From positions 1-44,085 of the forward strand of contig JAEVZU010000190.1 in assembly GCA_023392075.1 (NCBI GenBank): DNA of 44,085 nt, read 5' to 3'. The notes beneath the pieces were generated by a model, which saw only the letters and a program-made list of their open reading frames with translations, had not been told where the DNA came from and searched no databases. This DNA comes from Bacillota bacterium (GTDB lineage Bacteria > Bacillota > Clostridia > Acetivibrionales > DSM-1351). The position numbers and the translations under genes were made by a program. Positions 1 through 7,735 of this stretch are shown here, one piece after another; the first letter of the stretch is position 1, and every line of letters starts with the position of its first letter.

Positions 1-30
1 AAAAATAAGGCACAGAAATATCTGCACCTT
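1..30 (-). terminator. Rho-independent terminator of the AbrB-family gene
   Basis: On the minus strand a 9-bp stem (arms 22-30 and 7-15, with two G-U pairs) is followed by a T run that reaches the window edge. It lies 13 bp past the stop of the AbrB-type gene. The U-tract is cut by the window boundary. Confidence 0.7.
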
Positions 31-42
31 ATGGCCGCCATA

Positions 43-285
43 CTACCTGTTGCATATATCCGCACGGCATTTATGACATATGGGTTTATCCTGAAAATAC
101 GTCAGGCTTTTAATTTCTCCGCAAAAGATACAACCCCTTGAATATTTTGTTAATATGATCTTACCCTCGTCAACAAAAATTTCTATAGGTGTTCCTTCAT
201 CAATATCGTACTCTCTGCACAATTCCTTTGGAATAACAACCCTGTTCAGGCAATCTGTTTTTCTGACAATACCAGTACTTTTCAT
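43..285 (-). CDS. AbrB/SpoVT-family transition-state regulator with Cys-rich C-terminal tail
   Basis: This is an 80-aa DNA-binding protein. Residues 1-48 form a swapped-hairpin AbrB/SpoVT domain (GIVRKTDCLNRVVIPKELC, then a short beta segment ending IILTKY). Residues 52-77 carry two CxxC pairs (CIFC and CHKC) that look like a zinc-binding knuckle, a combination common in clostridial AbrB paralogues. Family members bind AT-rich promoters as dimers or tetramers and repress post-exponential genes; the targets of this one are unknown. The start has a strong GGAGGG site. The gene is monocistronic, with a terminator at 1-30 and a 14-bp perfect inverted repeat at 411-447 upstream that could be its operator. 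Confidence 0.9.
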   Translation of the reverse strand: MKSTGIVRKTDCLNRVVIPKELCREYDIDEGTPIEIFVDEGKIILTKYSRGCIFCGEIKSLTYFQDKPICHKCRADICNR

Positions 286-410
286 AATAATTCCCTCCTG
301 TTTTCATCTGACCCTTTCAGTAAGAGTATTAACCGGCTTCCGATTTCTTATATATTCCGAAATTTAATTGAGCCGGGAGTATTTTTTTACCAAACATATT
401 CATTTTTTGA

Positions 411-447
411 TTAATTTGTTATAACATGGTATATTATAACAAATTAA
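411..447. promoter_or_regulatory. Perfect 14-bp inverted repeat upstream of the AbrB-type gene
   Basis: Arms TTAATTTGTTATAA (411-424) and its exact reverse complement (434-447) are separated by 9 nt. The arms contain -10-like TATAA/TTATAA elements. It lies in the 380-bp intergenic stretch 286-665, about 125 bp upstream of the regulator's start, and has no T run for termination. An operator, possibly autoregulatory, is the simplest reading. The rest of this gap is AT-rich with no ORF, and includes another 12-bp AT-only inverted repeat around 489-525. Confidence 0.45.
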
Positions 448-595
448 GTATTCGAAATCCAGTGTATTTTCCATTAAAATAGTATTTTTTTATATTAAAA
501 TTCACCTTTTGTTATTTTTAATATAAAATTTAGGTGTTTTAATAAAAAATATTCCTCATTTAGAACTATTTTGAATCAAGCAGGTCAAAATAGGA

Positions 596-633
596 TATAA
601 AAAAGGAGCACCTGGAATTATCCCAAAGCTCCT
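596..633 (-). terminator. Terminator of the chemotaxis receptor gene
   Basis: On the minus strand the stem AGGAGC/GCTCCT (628-633 with 604-609) has an interior partially pairing loop and is followed by a T6 run. It is 33 bp past the stop codon of the receptor gene. Confidence 0.8.
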
Positions 634-665
634 GTAAAGTAGACCATTATAAGATCCACATAAAA

Positions 666-2354
666 TTAAACATTGAACTTTCCTACTTTCTGTTGCAATT
701 CCACAGCCAATTTTGCAAGGTTTTCTGCCGAATCGGATATTTGATGGATTATGGAAGTCTGTTCCTCAGTTGACGCCGACACCTCCTGAGAACCGGCCGC
801 TGTCTGCTGTGCAATACTTGCAATATCATTTATAGCATCTCCCGCTATTAGGCCGTTGGTGCATAAGGAATTGGCTTCTCCTGTAACCTTTTGAACATTT
901 TCAGATATGCTTTCAACCGCATGCCTTATATTATCAAAGGATTGGACCGTACTTTGTAATACCTCTGCCTGTGCCTCCACAGAATCTTTCGATTTATTCA
1001 TTTCCTGAACAGCTTTATTAATACCGCTATGAATTTCTTTTATTATTTCTTCAATTTTCTTAACAGATAGTCCGGACTGTTCCGCCAATTTCTTGATCTC
1101 ATCTGCAACAACTGCAAATCCCCTTCCATGCTCACCAACCCGCGCGGCTTCAATAGCAGCGTTTAAGGCCAGAAGATTTGTCTGTTCAGCTATGCCGTTG
1201 ATTACCTCAAGTATTTGTCCGATTTCATTGGATTTAACTGATAATTCCGTTATAGCGGCAGAGGTACTGGAAGCCAGACGCTTGTTTTCATTCATTTTTG
1301 TCTTTTGCTCCTCAACAGAAATGCCTCCAACTATTACAATCTCTTTGGCCTGCAGGGCCAGTTCACTGGATACATTCATATCTTCCGTTATTTTCTCCAG
1401 GCCTTTAATAATTCCCTGAATCTGACGATTCCCGTTATCTGTTGTTGAGGCTTGCTCAGTTGCACCTCTCGCAACTTCATCAATGGCTGTTGCTACCTGT
1501 TCCGCCACTTTGGAAATTTCTTCGGAAGAAGCCATTACCTGCTTTGATGAGGTTGCCACTGTTAAGCTGGCCTCCTTGATATCGTGCAACAAGCTGCCGA
1601 CATTATCTACCATGATGTTTATGTTATTAGCTATAATTCCCATCTCGTCTTTATTTTTTATATCTATTTTTGTTTTAAAGTCCCCCGAAGCTATAATCCC
1701 TACACCTGTCACAATTTTCTTTACGTTTTTAACGATATTATTTGTAAATAGTACGATTATCGAAATTGCAATTAAAAGTGTAATTAATGCAACTATAATA
1801 ATATTGACTTCCAGGGCTTGTATTGATTTCTCAATATCGCTTTTAAATACTCCAACCAGCCAAATACCGATGGTATTGCCGTTACTATCCTTTATAGGGG
1901 TATATTTTCCTTGATAGTTTTTGCCTGAAACATTAACGCTTCCGAAATATTCCTCCCCCTGCTTTAATACTGTATCAGCGACTTCATCGGATACTTTTGT
2001 TCCAACCGCCCTGCTTCCATCTTCTTTTAGAACATTTGTCGCAACCCGGGTGTCTCCCATAAAAATTGTGACAATTCCTTTTGTATAACCAATAATCTCA
2101 TCAACAATCTTATCATCGTCGTTTATGATATGTTCACCTTTATACAACTTACCATCCTTTACCAGCCAATCACCCTCATACTTCTCATTAATAAAGGCAT
2201 AGCCCATACTTGAGTCCGAATTAAGCTTACTCATTAAATTGTTTTGAGCCAAATTTGAAACTTGATTGTCTACTGCAAAGAATAAAACTAAAATTAATAC
2301 TGAAAGAATAGAAATGAACAAAGATAGCAGTTTTCCTCTTAGGCGAAAATTCAT
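666..2354 (-). CDS. Methyl-accepting chemotaxis protein
   Basis: This is a transmembrane chemoreceptor that signals to CheA/CheW. From the chosen start (MNFRLRGKLLSL) it is 562 aa: TM1 near residues 9-28, a periplasmic-type Cache-like sensor up to about residue 180 (GEEYFGSVNVSGKNYQGKY, then PIKDSNGNTIGIWLVGVFK), TM2 (VNIIIVALITLLIAISIIVL), a HAMP segment, then a long coiled-coil signalling domain. The signalling tip has NLLALNAAIEAARVGEHGRG followed by FAVVADEIKKLAEQS. A longer reading frame starts 34 codons upstream, but the internal ATG at 2354 has an AAGAGGAGA site and is preferred. No CheR/CheB tether pentapeptide is seen at the C-terminus. It stands alone, away from che or fli genes. 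The ligand is unknown. Confidence 0.93.
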   Translation of the reverse strand: MNFRLRGKLLSLFISILSVLILVLFFAVDNQVSNLAQNNLMSKLNSDSSMGYAFINEKYEGDWLVKDGKLYKGEHIINDDDKIVDEIIGYTKGIVTIFMGDTRVATNVLKEDGSRAVGTKVSDEVADTVLKQGEEYFGSVNVSGKNYQGKYTPIKDSNGNTIGIWLVGVFKSDIEKSIQALEVNIIIVALITLLIAISIIVLFTNNIVKNVKKIVTGVGIIASGDFKTKIDIKNKDEMGIIANNINIMVDNVGSLLHDIKEASLTVATSSKQVMASSEEISKVAEQVATAIDEVARGATEQASTTDNGNRQIQGIIKGLEKITEDMNVSSELALQAKEIVIVGGISVEEQKTKMNENKRLASSTSAAITELSVKSNEIGQILEVINGIAEQTNLLALNAAIEAARVGEHGRGFAVVADEIKKLAEQSGLSVKKIEEIIKEIHSGINKAVQEMNKSKDSVEAQAEVLQSTVQSFDNIRHAVESISENVQKVTGEANSLCTNGLIAGDAINDIASIAQQTAAGSQEVSASTEEQTSIIHQISDSAENLAKLAVELQQKVGKFNV

Positions 2355-2385
2355 AATATTTCTCCTCTTATTAAATTGTATTTTT

Positions 2386-2412
2386 TGTCGAATTGAAAAT
2401 ATTTTTGTCGAA
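2386..2412. promoter_or_regulatory. Two tandem putative Spo0A boxes in the receptor leader
   Basis: TGTCGAA occurs exactly at 2386-2392 and 2406-2412, 20 bp (about two helical turns) apart, on the strand opposite the gene. It matches the 0A-box consensus TGNCGAA. A third site with one mismatch lies at 2465-2471 in the other orientation. Placed downstream of the predicted -10, they would suit repression by phosphorylated Spo0A. Confidence 0.5.
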
Positions 2413-2427
2413 TTATGTAGTAAGTTT

Positions 2428-2456
2428 ATTTTACCAGAAACTATAAAATTACTCAA
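2428..2456 (-). promoter_or_regulatory. Predicted sigma-A promoter of the chemotaxis receptor
   Basis: Minus strand: -35 TTGAGT (2451-2456), a 17-bp spacer and -10 TAAAAT (2428-2433). Transcription would start near 2421, leaving a leader of about 65 nt that carries the two TGTCGAA boxes. Confidence 0.55.
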
Positions 2457-2542
2457 TATAAATTTTCGACTTTGATAAAAACAATAATGAGGAGGTATTT
2501 ATATATATTGCTCAAAAAGTTGTAACACATAACCTCTTAATG

Positions 2543-2590
2543 AATAATATGGTATTAGCGTTTGAGTTTTAAATGCAGTACCATATTATT
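2543..2590 (+). promoter_or_regulatory. 12-bp perfect hairpin directly upstream of the 47-aa gene
   Basis: AATAATATGGTA (2543-2554) pairs perfectly with 2579-2590 and is followed by TTTTTA, only 8 bp before the GGGAGGG ribosome site of the small gene. It could terminate read-through or act as an attenuator. A strong GAGGAGG site at 2489-2495 sits further upstream with no credible ORF behind it. Confidence 0.45.
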
Positions 2591-2610
2591 TTTATAGGGA
2601 GGGTAAGAGT

Positions 2611-2754
2611 ATGCCGGATAATGAAGAATCCGTTCGTGGGGGATTTTTTGATAACAAGCACTCTGGATGTTCTAATGACAATCAATTGTGGTTAATAATT
2701 GCTATTATTCTTGTTTTCTTGTGCTTCTGCGGAAATAGGCACCATGATTGTTAA
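2611..2754 (+). CDS. 47-aa single-span membrane peptide, unknown function
   Basis: ATG follows a good GGGAGGG site. The peptide has a polar N-terminus (MPDNEESVRGGFFDN), one hydrophobic helix (QLWLIIAIILVFLCFCG, residues about 27-41) and a short tail ending NRHHDC, with cysteines at 20, 38, 40 and 47. This layout (charged head, one span, Cys/His tail) resembles the short membrane or spore-associated peptides common in sporulating Firmicutes, but no family is recognised with certainty. A hairpin precedes it and a clear terminator follows it, so it is probably an independent transcript. Confidence 0.6.
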   Translation: MPDNEESVRGGFFDNKHSGCSNDNQLWLIIAIILVFLCFCGNRHHDC

Positions 2755-2770
2755 CTCCTTTCGAACATAA

Positions 2771-2810
2771 AATAAAACTCAGGAATATACAGCCTGGGTT
2801 TTATTTTTTT
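2771..2810 (+). terminator. Bidirectional terminator between the 47-aa gene and the DUF4157 gene
   Basis: A 13-bp stem with one G-U pair (2771-2783 with 2793-2805) has a 9-nt loop and is followed by T7 on the plus strand. On the minus strand the stem ends in TTTTATTTTA, so it can also serve the converging DUF4157 gene. Confidence 0.8.
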
Positions 2811-2882
2811 ACTATTTTGAAATTAAGATTTATTAGCCAGATTTATTAGATATATAAAAATAACTTGTGTAATTGCTTTATA

Positions 2883-4625
2883 TTAGAAACCGGGTCTTGC
2901 AAGAATGGTCTGTTCTATAATTTTCATATTACCACCCTGGGCAGGATTCATGTCCAGGGGATTAATTTCGAATACGAACTCTTTTACAGAACTATCATGC
3001 TCAAATTTCAGCTTATATTCCAATTTATTGCTTACATGATAGCTTGAGGCCAATATCTGCGCCTTGGCAAATACAAATACCTTTGCAGTATGCTTTCCTA
3101 CAATAAGTGCCTTAATTGTATCCTCTAAGACTTTATGCACCCGATTGGCGCCAACAGTACCCGCAACAAGATTCTCGGGATGATTAACCTTATTTTCATT
3201 TATACCGCCTAGTGTGAATGCAATCAGGTGCAGCCATTCCCAGTGTCCATCCACATAACCTGCGTCTCCTGCCGCATCCTTTGCAGAAATATTCCCCATC
3301 GCCGCACTCTGGTCGGATTTTTCTCCGGCAGCAGCACTCTTGCCGGGTTTGTATTGTTCTCTTTCACCGCTCCACCTTTTTAGCCGGTCAAGGTCAATTT
3401 CCTGCCAACCGCTTTCCTTTACTGTTACCGTACAGGGTACAGGTTTTTTTGAAAGCAGTACAGGCTTACCGAGGACAGGCAGCTGCAATCGCTCCGGAAA
3501 ATTTGCCGTCCATATTGCCACCCCGGAAAAGCCTCCCCCCGTTTGCCGGACATACGGCCCTGAGAGATGTGCTTCGCTTCCTCCGGGAGTATGCACGCGT
3601 TCCGGCGGAGATGACGTATATACTAAAGGTGATCTGGGCTCAACCACATCAAACGGAAGACTTGAAAAGGAACTTTTCATATCCGCATTTACATTTGCAT
3701 TTTGCTGAGGATATTGAGCTACAACATATCTGGAACTGCTATGATAATATCCAAGACCTCCATCTGTTTGTTTTTTCAACCTTTCTTCCTTAATTGCCTC
3801 CATGCGGGCCTTTACCTGGGCTATAAGCTCAGGTTTTTTTTCAGGGGGAAAGTACGCTATGGTAGGAGCATCCGGATTGTCTATTATAAATTGCAATTCA
3901 TATTCTTTCAAATTTGCAACTGGAGTTTCTTCAGCTTTAATTCTTCCGCTTCTGCTATTGAAACCAATGCCATCACGCTGTATGGTGTTCCCGGTTATAG
4001 AAATGTCTGCTTTTTTCAAACCGCTATATTGGTGAACCTGATGTTTATCCATTGATGTTATTCTCTCGGCCCTATCCCCCATGATATCTGCTTCGGTTTC
4101 CAGCCCCGCATCATTATTTATCTGCACACCGCTCATCCGCATTGTAGGCTGTACCCTTCCCTGGGCCTGCTGTACAACATGCCATGCCTCATGCGGGAGA
4201 TGCTTGTCCTGTCCCGGCCCCACATATATTTCCGTGCCCTGGGTATATGCTGAAGCTCCGATCTTGGCCGGCTTATCAGAATTATAGTTTACCCTGACTT
4301 TTTCCATGGATAAGCCTGAAAGGGTTTCGATACCGTTTTTCAAATCATCGGGGAGACCTGTTCCATTTTCAAGCTTCTTTTGAACAGACTCTTTCTCAGA
4401 AGAGTCTGTTATCAATCCAATTTCTCTCATCAACCTATAAACTGCCTGATTTCCTATTGTTTTCTGAAGAATTTTAATATCGCCATGCGTCAATGTATGC
4501 GGATTTTTTCTTACTCTTTGAATTATCAAATTGTAATTTGAACCAGGTTTTTGCCTTGATTTTACTGAATTCGAAACAGTATTTTGCTGTACTTTTTTAA
4601 CCTTTTCGCTATCTCTAAAAAACAT
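2883..4625 (-). CDS. DUF4157-domain protein with C-terminal nuclease-like module (eCIS-effector or polymorphic-toxin type)
   Basis: This is a 580-aa protein with no signal peptide. Residues 1-85 are a basic leader with the LTHGDIKILQKTIGNQAVYR motif found ahead of DUF4157 domains. Residues about 91-188 are a DUF4157 domain: SGLSMEKVRVNYNSDKPAK, then HEAWH at 145-149 (the HExxH pattern) and GLETEAD at 174-180. Residues 200-420 are low-complexity and Pro/Ser-rich. Residues 455-520 (GHWEWLHLIAFTLGG, then NPENLVAGTVGANR) resemble the His-Asn core of DNA/RNA non-specific endonuclease toxins, with H466 and N485 as candidate catalytic residues. DUF4157 is typically found on cargo of extracellular contractile injection systems. 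No eCIS gene and no obvious immunity gene is adjacent. A GGGAGGAG site supports the start. Function is inferred from domains only. Confidence 0.8.
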   Translation of the reverse strand: MFFRDSEKVKKVQQNTVSNSVKSRQKPGSNYNLIIQRVRKNPHTLTHGDIKILQKTIGNQAVYRLMREIGLITDSSEKESVQKKLENGTGLPDDLKNGIETLSGLSMEKVRVNYNSDKPAKIGASAYTQGTEIYVGPGQDKHLPHEAWHVVQQAQGRVQPTMRMSGVQINNDAGLETEADIMGDRAERITSMDKHQVHQYSGLKKADISITGNTIQRDGIGFNSRSGRIKAEETPVANLKEYELQFIIDNPDAPTIAYFPPEKKPELIAQVKARMEAIKEERLKKQTDGGLGYYHSSSRYVVAQYPQQNANVNADMKSSFSSLPFDVVEPRSPLVYTSSPPERVHTPGGSEAHLSGPYVRQTGGGFSGVAIWTANFPERLQLPVLGKPVLLSKKPVPCTVTVKESGWQEIDLDRLKRWSGEREQYKPGKSAAAGEKSDQSAAMGNISAKDAAGDAGYVDGHWEWLHLIAFTLGGINENKVNHPENLVAGTVGANRVHKVLEDTIKALIVGKHTAKVFVFAKAQILASSYHVSNKLEYKLKFEHDSSVKEFVFEINPLDMNPAQGGNMKIIEQTILARPGF

Positions 4626-4961
4626 ATTCTCCTCCCTATTAATGCAATATTCCGTATAATATATATAGAAATAAATCAGAAAAAAACAACTAAAACAGAT
4701 TACATATAGACACTTTGATACTTGAATATCCCCATTTTGAGTTTCCAGTTCTATGAATTTTCACTTAATATTGCTATGAGCCTTCCCTCAGTTCTGACCT
4801 TATCACCGCATGAGTTTCATTTATAAAAATTAATAAGTATTATTGAAAGTTACGGAAAAGATATGTAATATGTAATTATCTTAATTTCGGTATTACTGAC
4901 TAATACTAATGAAAAATATAAAATATAATAGATGTATTATTAAATAAGAATTGGAGTACAC
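4626..4961. other. Divergent intergenic region without a gene
   Basis: These 336 bp lie between the divergent DUF4157 and 2H-phosphoesterase genes. They are AT-rich, and no ORF with a ribosome site, RNA gene or strong hairpin is seen. They must hold both promoters, but no sigma-A promoter stands out. Confidence 0.6.
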
Positions 4962-5498
4962 ATGACCTATTCTATCAGTTTGGGCTTCGACGAAATAACA
5001 GGAGAAAAAATTACGCAGGACATAATTGAGTTATGCAAAAAAGACATTAGCTCCTGTGTTTTGGATTATAATATACCACCACACATTACCCTTTCCATTT
5101 TTGAGTATGAACCAGGAATAATTGACGATTTAAAAAAAGTTGTTGCTTCATCCAGTACTTATATAAAATCCGGAAAGGTTCATTTTTCGTCAATTGGTGT
5201 TTTTCATCCACCAGTATTATATTATGCGCCGGTAGTTACAAACAGACTGATAGAAATTAATGAGAAGGTATATAATTTACTAAAATATATCAATGCTGAT
5301 TTTAATCCGTACTACGTGCCCAATAACTGGGTTCCTCATGTTTCACTGGGCTATAATATGACAAATAAGGATTTATTGATTGCATTCGAATATATCAACA
5401 GCGTTTTCAATGCCTTTGATGGTCATTATAACAAGCTGATTTTAAGCAAATGCGATCCTTATAACGAGATATTTGTGGTAGATTTAGAAAGTAATTAA
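4962..5498 (+). CDS. 2H phosphoesterase / 2'-5' RNA ligase-like protein
   Basis: This 178-aa protein has the two HxT/S signatures of the 2H phosphoesterase superfamily at the expected distance: PPHITLSIFE (H41, T43) and WVPHVSLGYN (H126, S128). Members hydrolyse cyclic phosphodiesters or join 2'-5' RNA ends; the substrate of this YjcG/LigT-like member is not predictable. The start has only a weak GGAG site (TTGGAG). Its stop overlaps the stop of the converging deacetylase gene by 4 bp, so no terminator separates them. Confidence 0.88.
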   Translation: MTYSISLGFDEITGEKITQDIIELCKKDISSCVLDYNIPPHITLSIFEYEPGIIDDLKKVVASSSTYIKSGKVHFSSIGVFHPPVLYYAPVVTNRLIEINEKVYNLLKYINADFNPYYVPNNWVPHVSLGYNMTNKDLLIAFEYINSVFNAFDGHYNKLILSKCDPYNEIFVVDLESN

Positions 5499-6214
5499 TA
5501 ATTTGTCAATACGTCAAAACTGTAACCCTGTTTTTTTAAGCCCTCAATTATTTTTGGTAATGCCTTTGCCGTATATATTTTATCAGATGAGTCGTGCATT
5601 AAAACAATAAGTCTTTTCCTGCTTTTTGAATTCTTTAGTACATTATTGGTCAACAAATTTGCAATGTCCTTATCATTTCCATATTTCTTCATATTGGGGT
5701 CGGTATCAGCGGCAGAGACATTCCAATCAAAGTATCTATAACCTTCATTTGAAAGTATCACCAAACATTTATTTATAAAGTTCCTTTTCCTCCCTGTTGT
5801 ACCGCCCGGAAACCGGAATACCGTTGTTTTATAATCAAACCTCTTGTATATGAAATCCTTTGCCCTCAGTACATCTTTTTTAAATTTATCAGTTGAACTA
5901 TATAGATATTTATAGTTATGAGAATATGAGTGATTTCCCAGAGCATGTCCCTCTTTGATTATTCTTAAATATACGTCGTCAAGGTTACTTTTTGGAAGAA
6001 CAAAAAACGTAGCCTTAATCTCATATCTTTTGAGTGTATCCAGATTTGCCGGTGTATTATTTCTGGATGGTCCGTCATCAAAGGTGAGAAAAGCAATTTT
6101 TTTATCCGACTTGCTTATATTGGATTCTTTAAAACCAGCAACTGAGGGGCATTGGAGTATTATCAATATTGCTAATATAATTGTTAATACCTTAACTGAT
6201 TTTTTCATGTTCAT
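5495..6214 (-). CDS. Polysaccharide deacetylase (NodB/PdaA type), secreted or membrane-anchored
   Basis: This 239-aa protein starts with a hydrophobic signal or anchor segment (residues 5-22, VKVLTIILAILIILQCPSVA). It then has the NodB homology motifs: TFDDGPS (D46, D47), the metal ligands HSYSH (H95, H99) and RFPGG (about 134-138), with the C-terminal LIVLMHDSS motif. All catalytic residues are present. The family removes N- or O-acetyl groups from peptidoglycan, chitin or xylan; the peptidoglycan deacetylases of sporulating Firmicutes are the closest match by layout. The ribosome site is weak, and ATG at 6208 is an equally plausible start. Confidence 0.9.
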   Translation of the reverse strand: MNMKKSVKVLTIILAILIILQCPSVAGFKESNISKSDKKIAFLTFDDGPSRNNTPANLDTLKRYEIKATFFVLPKSNLDDVYLRIIKEGHALGNHSYSHNYKYLYSSTDKFKKDVLRAKDFIYKRFDYKTTVFRFPGGTTGRKRNFINKCLVILSNEGYRYFDWNVSAADTDPNMKKYGNDKDIANLLTNNVLKNSKSRKRLIVLMHDSSDKIYTAKALPKIIEGLKKQGYSFDVLTNY

Positions 6215-6341
6215 ACATCCATTTCAAATTATATATAAAAATAGTTCCAAAGTTATTTTCAATACAGCATCAGTATTATATGAACATTTTACAACTCAAT
6301 ACTGTAAAATGGAGTATAATCCACATTTTATTACAATTTAT

Positions 6342-6620
6342 TCATTTCTTATCCAATCTAATTGAAGAGATAAACCCTATCGCTATAAATACAAGAAACA
6401 CAGATATAGGAAAATAAAATTGTACAAATTCCTTTCCTGAATCTGGATTTCCATTAGCCTTTTGAACGATAACAAATAAAATCAGAGCAATAATCGCTGT
6501 AAACGACATTAGCATTCCTGTAATTAATCCGGCCTTCTTATATTTTTGTAAGATAAAAATAATTAAAAGAAAAAACAAAAGAACTATTATTCCGCATAAA
6601 GCGAGAGCTAATTCAAGCAA
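6342..6620 (-). CDS. 92-aa membrane protein with three predicted spans
   Basis: The start is TTG, placed by a perfect AGGAGG site 8 nt upstream. Three hydrophobic segments (about residues 4-26, 32-51 and 68-86) are joined by short charged loops (QKYKKAG and NGNPDSGKE), and the protein ends in a basic tail (RLDKK). No family is recognised. It lies in the same direction as the deacetylase gene, 127 bp upstream, with an 8-bp hairpin (6286-6310) between them. Confidence 0.7.
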   Translation of the reverse strand: MLELALALCGIIVLLFFLLIIFILQKYKKAGLITGMLMSFTAIIALILFVIVQKANGNPDSGKEFVQFYFPISVFLVFIAIGFISSIRLDKK

Positions 6621-6836
6621 TCAAAACACCTCCTATTATTACATTATTAACGTCAGGAACCTGATTATTCATCTTTATTGTTCAAAATCCCAGATTTTCA
6701 GATATTATAATAAGGCCAGCATGTAACTGCCATCAACTTTAAAACAATATCTCTGCATTCAATAGATGGCAAAAAGGGTCTCTCAGTTCCGAATGATACC
6801 TTAAGTACATACCGATTCCTCTAAACCGAGGGATTC

Positions 6837-6932
6837 TTAAATGGTGCTATCCAAGTTCTTCCCATCTTCCATGGTCTTACCCATATAGCAAGGCTCGCCT
6901 TCAAATTCAATCGTGTGGAGAATACAGCTTCC
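6837..6932 (-). pseudogene. Possible C-terminal remnant of a lost gene
   Basis: Just past the stop of the EFR1-type gene, another frame reads protein-like sequence (IEFEGEPCYMGKTMEDGK, then NLDSTI and a stop at 6837) with no start codon or ribosome site. It overlaps the end of the upstream gene. It may be the tail left after an internal deletion. The parent family is not recognised. The rest of the 6621-6906 gap shows nothing supportable. Confidence 0.3.
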
Positions 6933-7704
6933 TGTCTGAAACTACATCTGTTACAGTAACATGTGGATTGTGATATTTTTTCCGTTCCCGCGTAAATTTG
7001 GGAAAATTGATTGCCTGTTTTGGACAGAAAGAAATACAGGCCATACACTGGCTGCATTGATGGAGAAACGTTGGTTTGCCATTTTCAAAACTGATATTAT
7101 GGCAGGGGCAGACCTTTGCGCATAGGCCGCAGGAAATACAGTCATCCCAAACTGAAAAGTATTTGTCGTTTGACGGGCAATGCTCAATAAATTTCTGCAT
7201 CTTCCGTGGTGCAAGCCATCGTGTCATTGCATTGGCGTGAGGATGATACCGCAGCTTCTTTTCAACAATATCCCGTGCAATAGAGGCAAGTTGTACTTCT
7301 GTTTTGGGAACACGCTTTTCAGGATCAGGAAACGGCGGATACATAGCCACATAATTGGCAACACTGTACACTTTCTCTCCATAGGAAAGTGTGCAGCCCT
7401 TTTCTTGCAGCAGTTCTGCCAGTTTATCCTGACAGCCTCCGTTGATTATCGCTGGTGTGGAAACCGCAAAAATGTATGCCTTCGGATTCAACTTTACCCG
7501 CTCTACAAAATGAATCGCATGCTCTGGCATTGTCCAGTGATAAACCGGGAAAATAAAACCAATTCTTTCAGCGCCCATTGAAGGAACATTCTTTGGATCG
7601 CATCTCATGGAGATGATTTCTGTATCACCTAACTGCTCGGCAATGACTTGTGCGGCGCGAAGGCTGTTTCCTGTCCCTGTGAAATAGTAGATCATATTTT
7701 TCAT
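6907..7704 (-). CDS. EFR1-family ferredoxin (flavodoxin-like domain plus two 4Fe-4S clusters)
   Basis: This is a 265-aa cytoplasmic electron-transfer protein. The N-terminus (YYFTGTGNSLRAAQVIAEQL) is a flavodoxin-type FMN phosphate loop. The C-terminus carries a bacterial-type 2[4Fe-4S] module, with CISCGLCAKVC (C189, C192, C195, C199) and CSQCMACISFC (C217, C220, C223, C227). The architecture matches EFR1 proteins of anaerobes, whose partners are mostly unknown. It is divergent from the TetR regulator at 7852, with a shared palindrome between them, so it is probably that regulator's target. Confidence 0.9.
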   Translation of the reverse strand: MKNMIYYFTGTGNSLRAAQVIAEQLGDTEIISMRCDPKNVPSMGAERIGFIFPVYHWTMPEHAIHFVERVKLNPKAYIFAVSTPAIINGGCQDKLAELLQEKGCTLSYGEKVYSVANYVAMYPPFPDPEKRVPKTEVQLASIARDIVEKKLRYHPHANAMTRWLAPRKMQKFIEHCPSNDKYFSVWDDCISCGLCAKVCPCHNISFENGKPTFLHQCSQCMACISFCPKQAINFPKFTRERKKYHNPHVTVTDVVSDRKLYSPHD

Positions 7705-7735
7705 AATGTTACCTCAAAATTTCAAAGCAATTTCA

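Noticed and set aside
489..540. Interlocked AT-rich repeats suggesting a pseudoknot (12-bp arms plus CACCT/AGGTG)
   Set aside because: The long arms are purely A/T and such matches are expected in this composition; no gene lies directly downstream.
3218..3793. A 191-codon plus-strand frame inside the DUF4157 gene
   Set aside because: It is the reverse-strand shadow of a well-supported gene with clear domain motifs, has no ribosome site, and its translation has no recognisable family.
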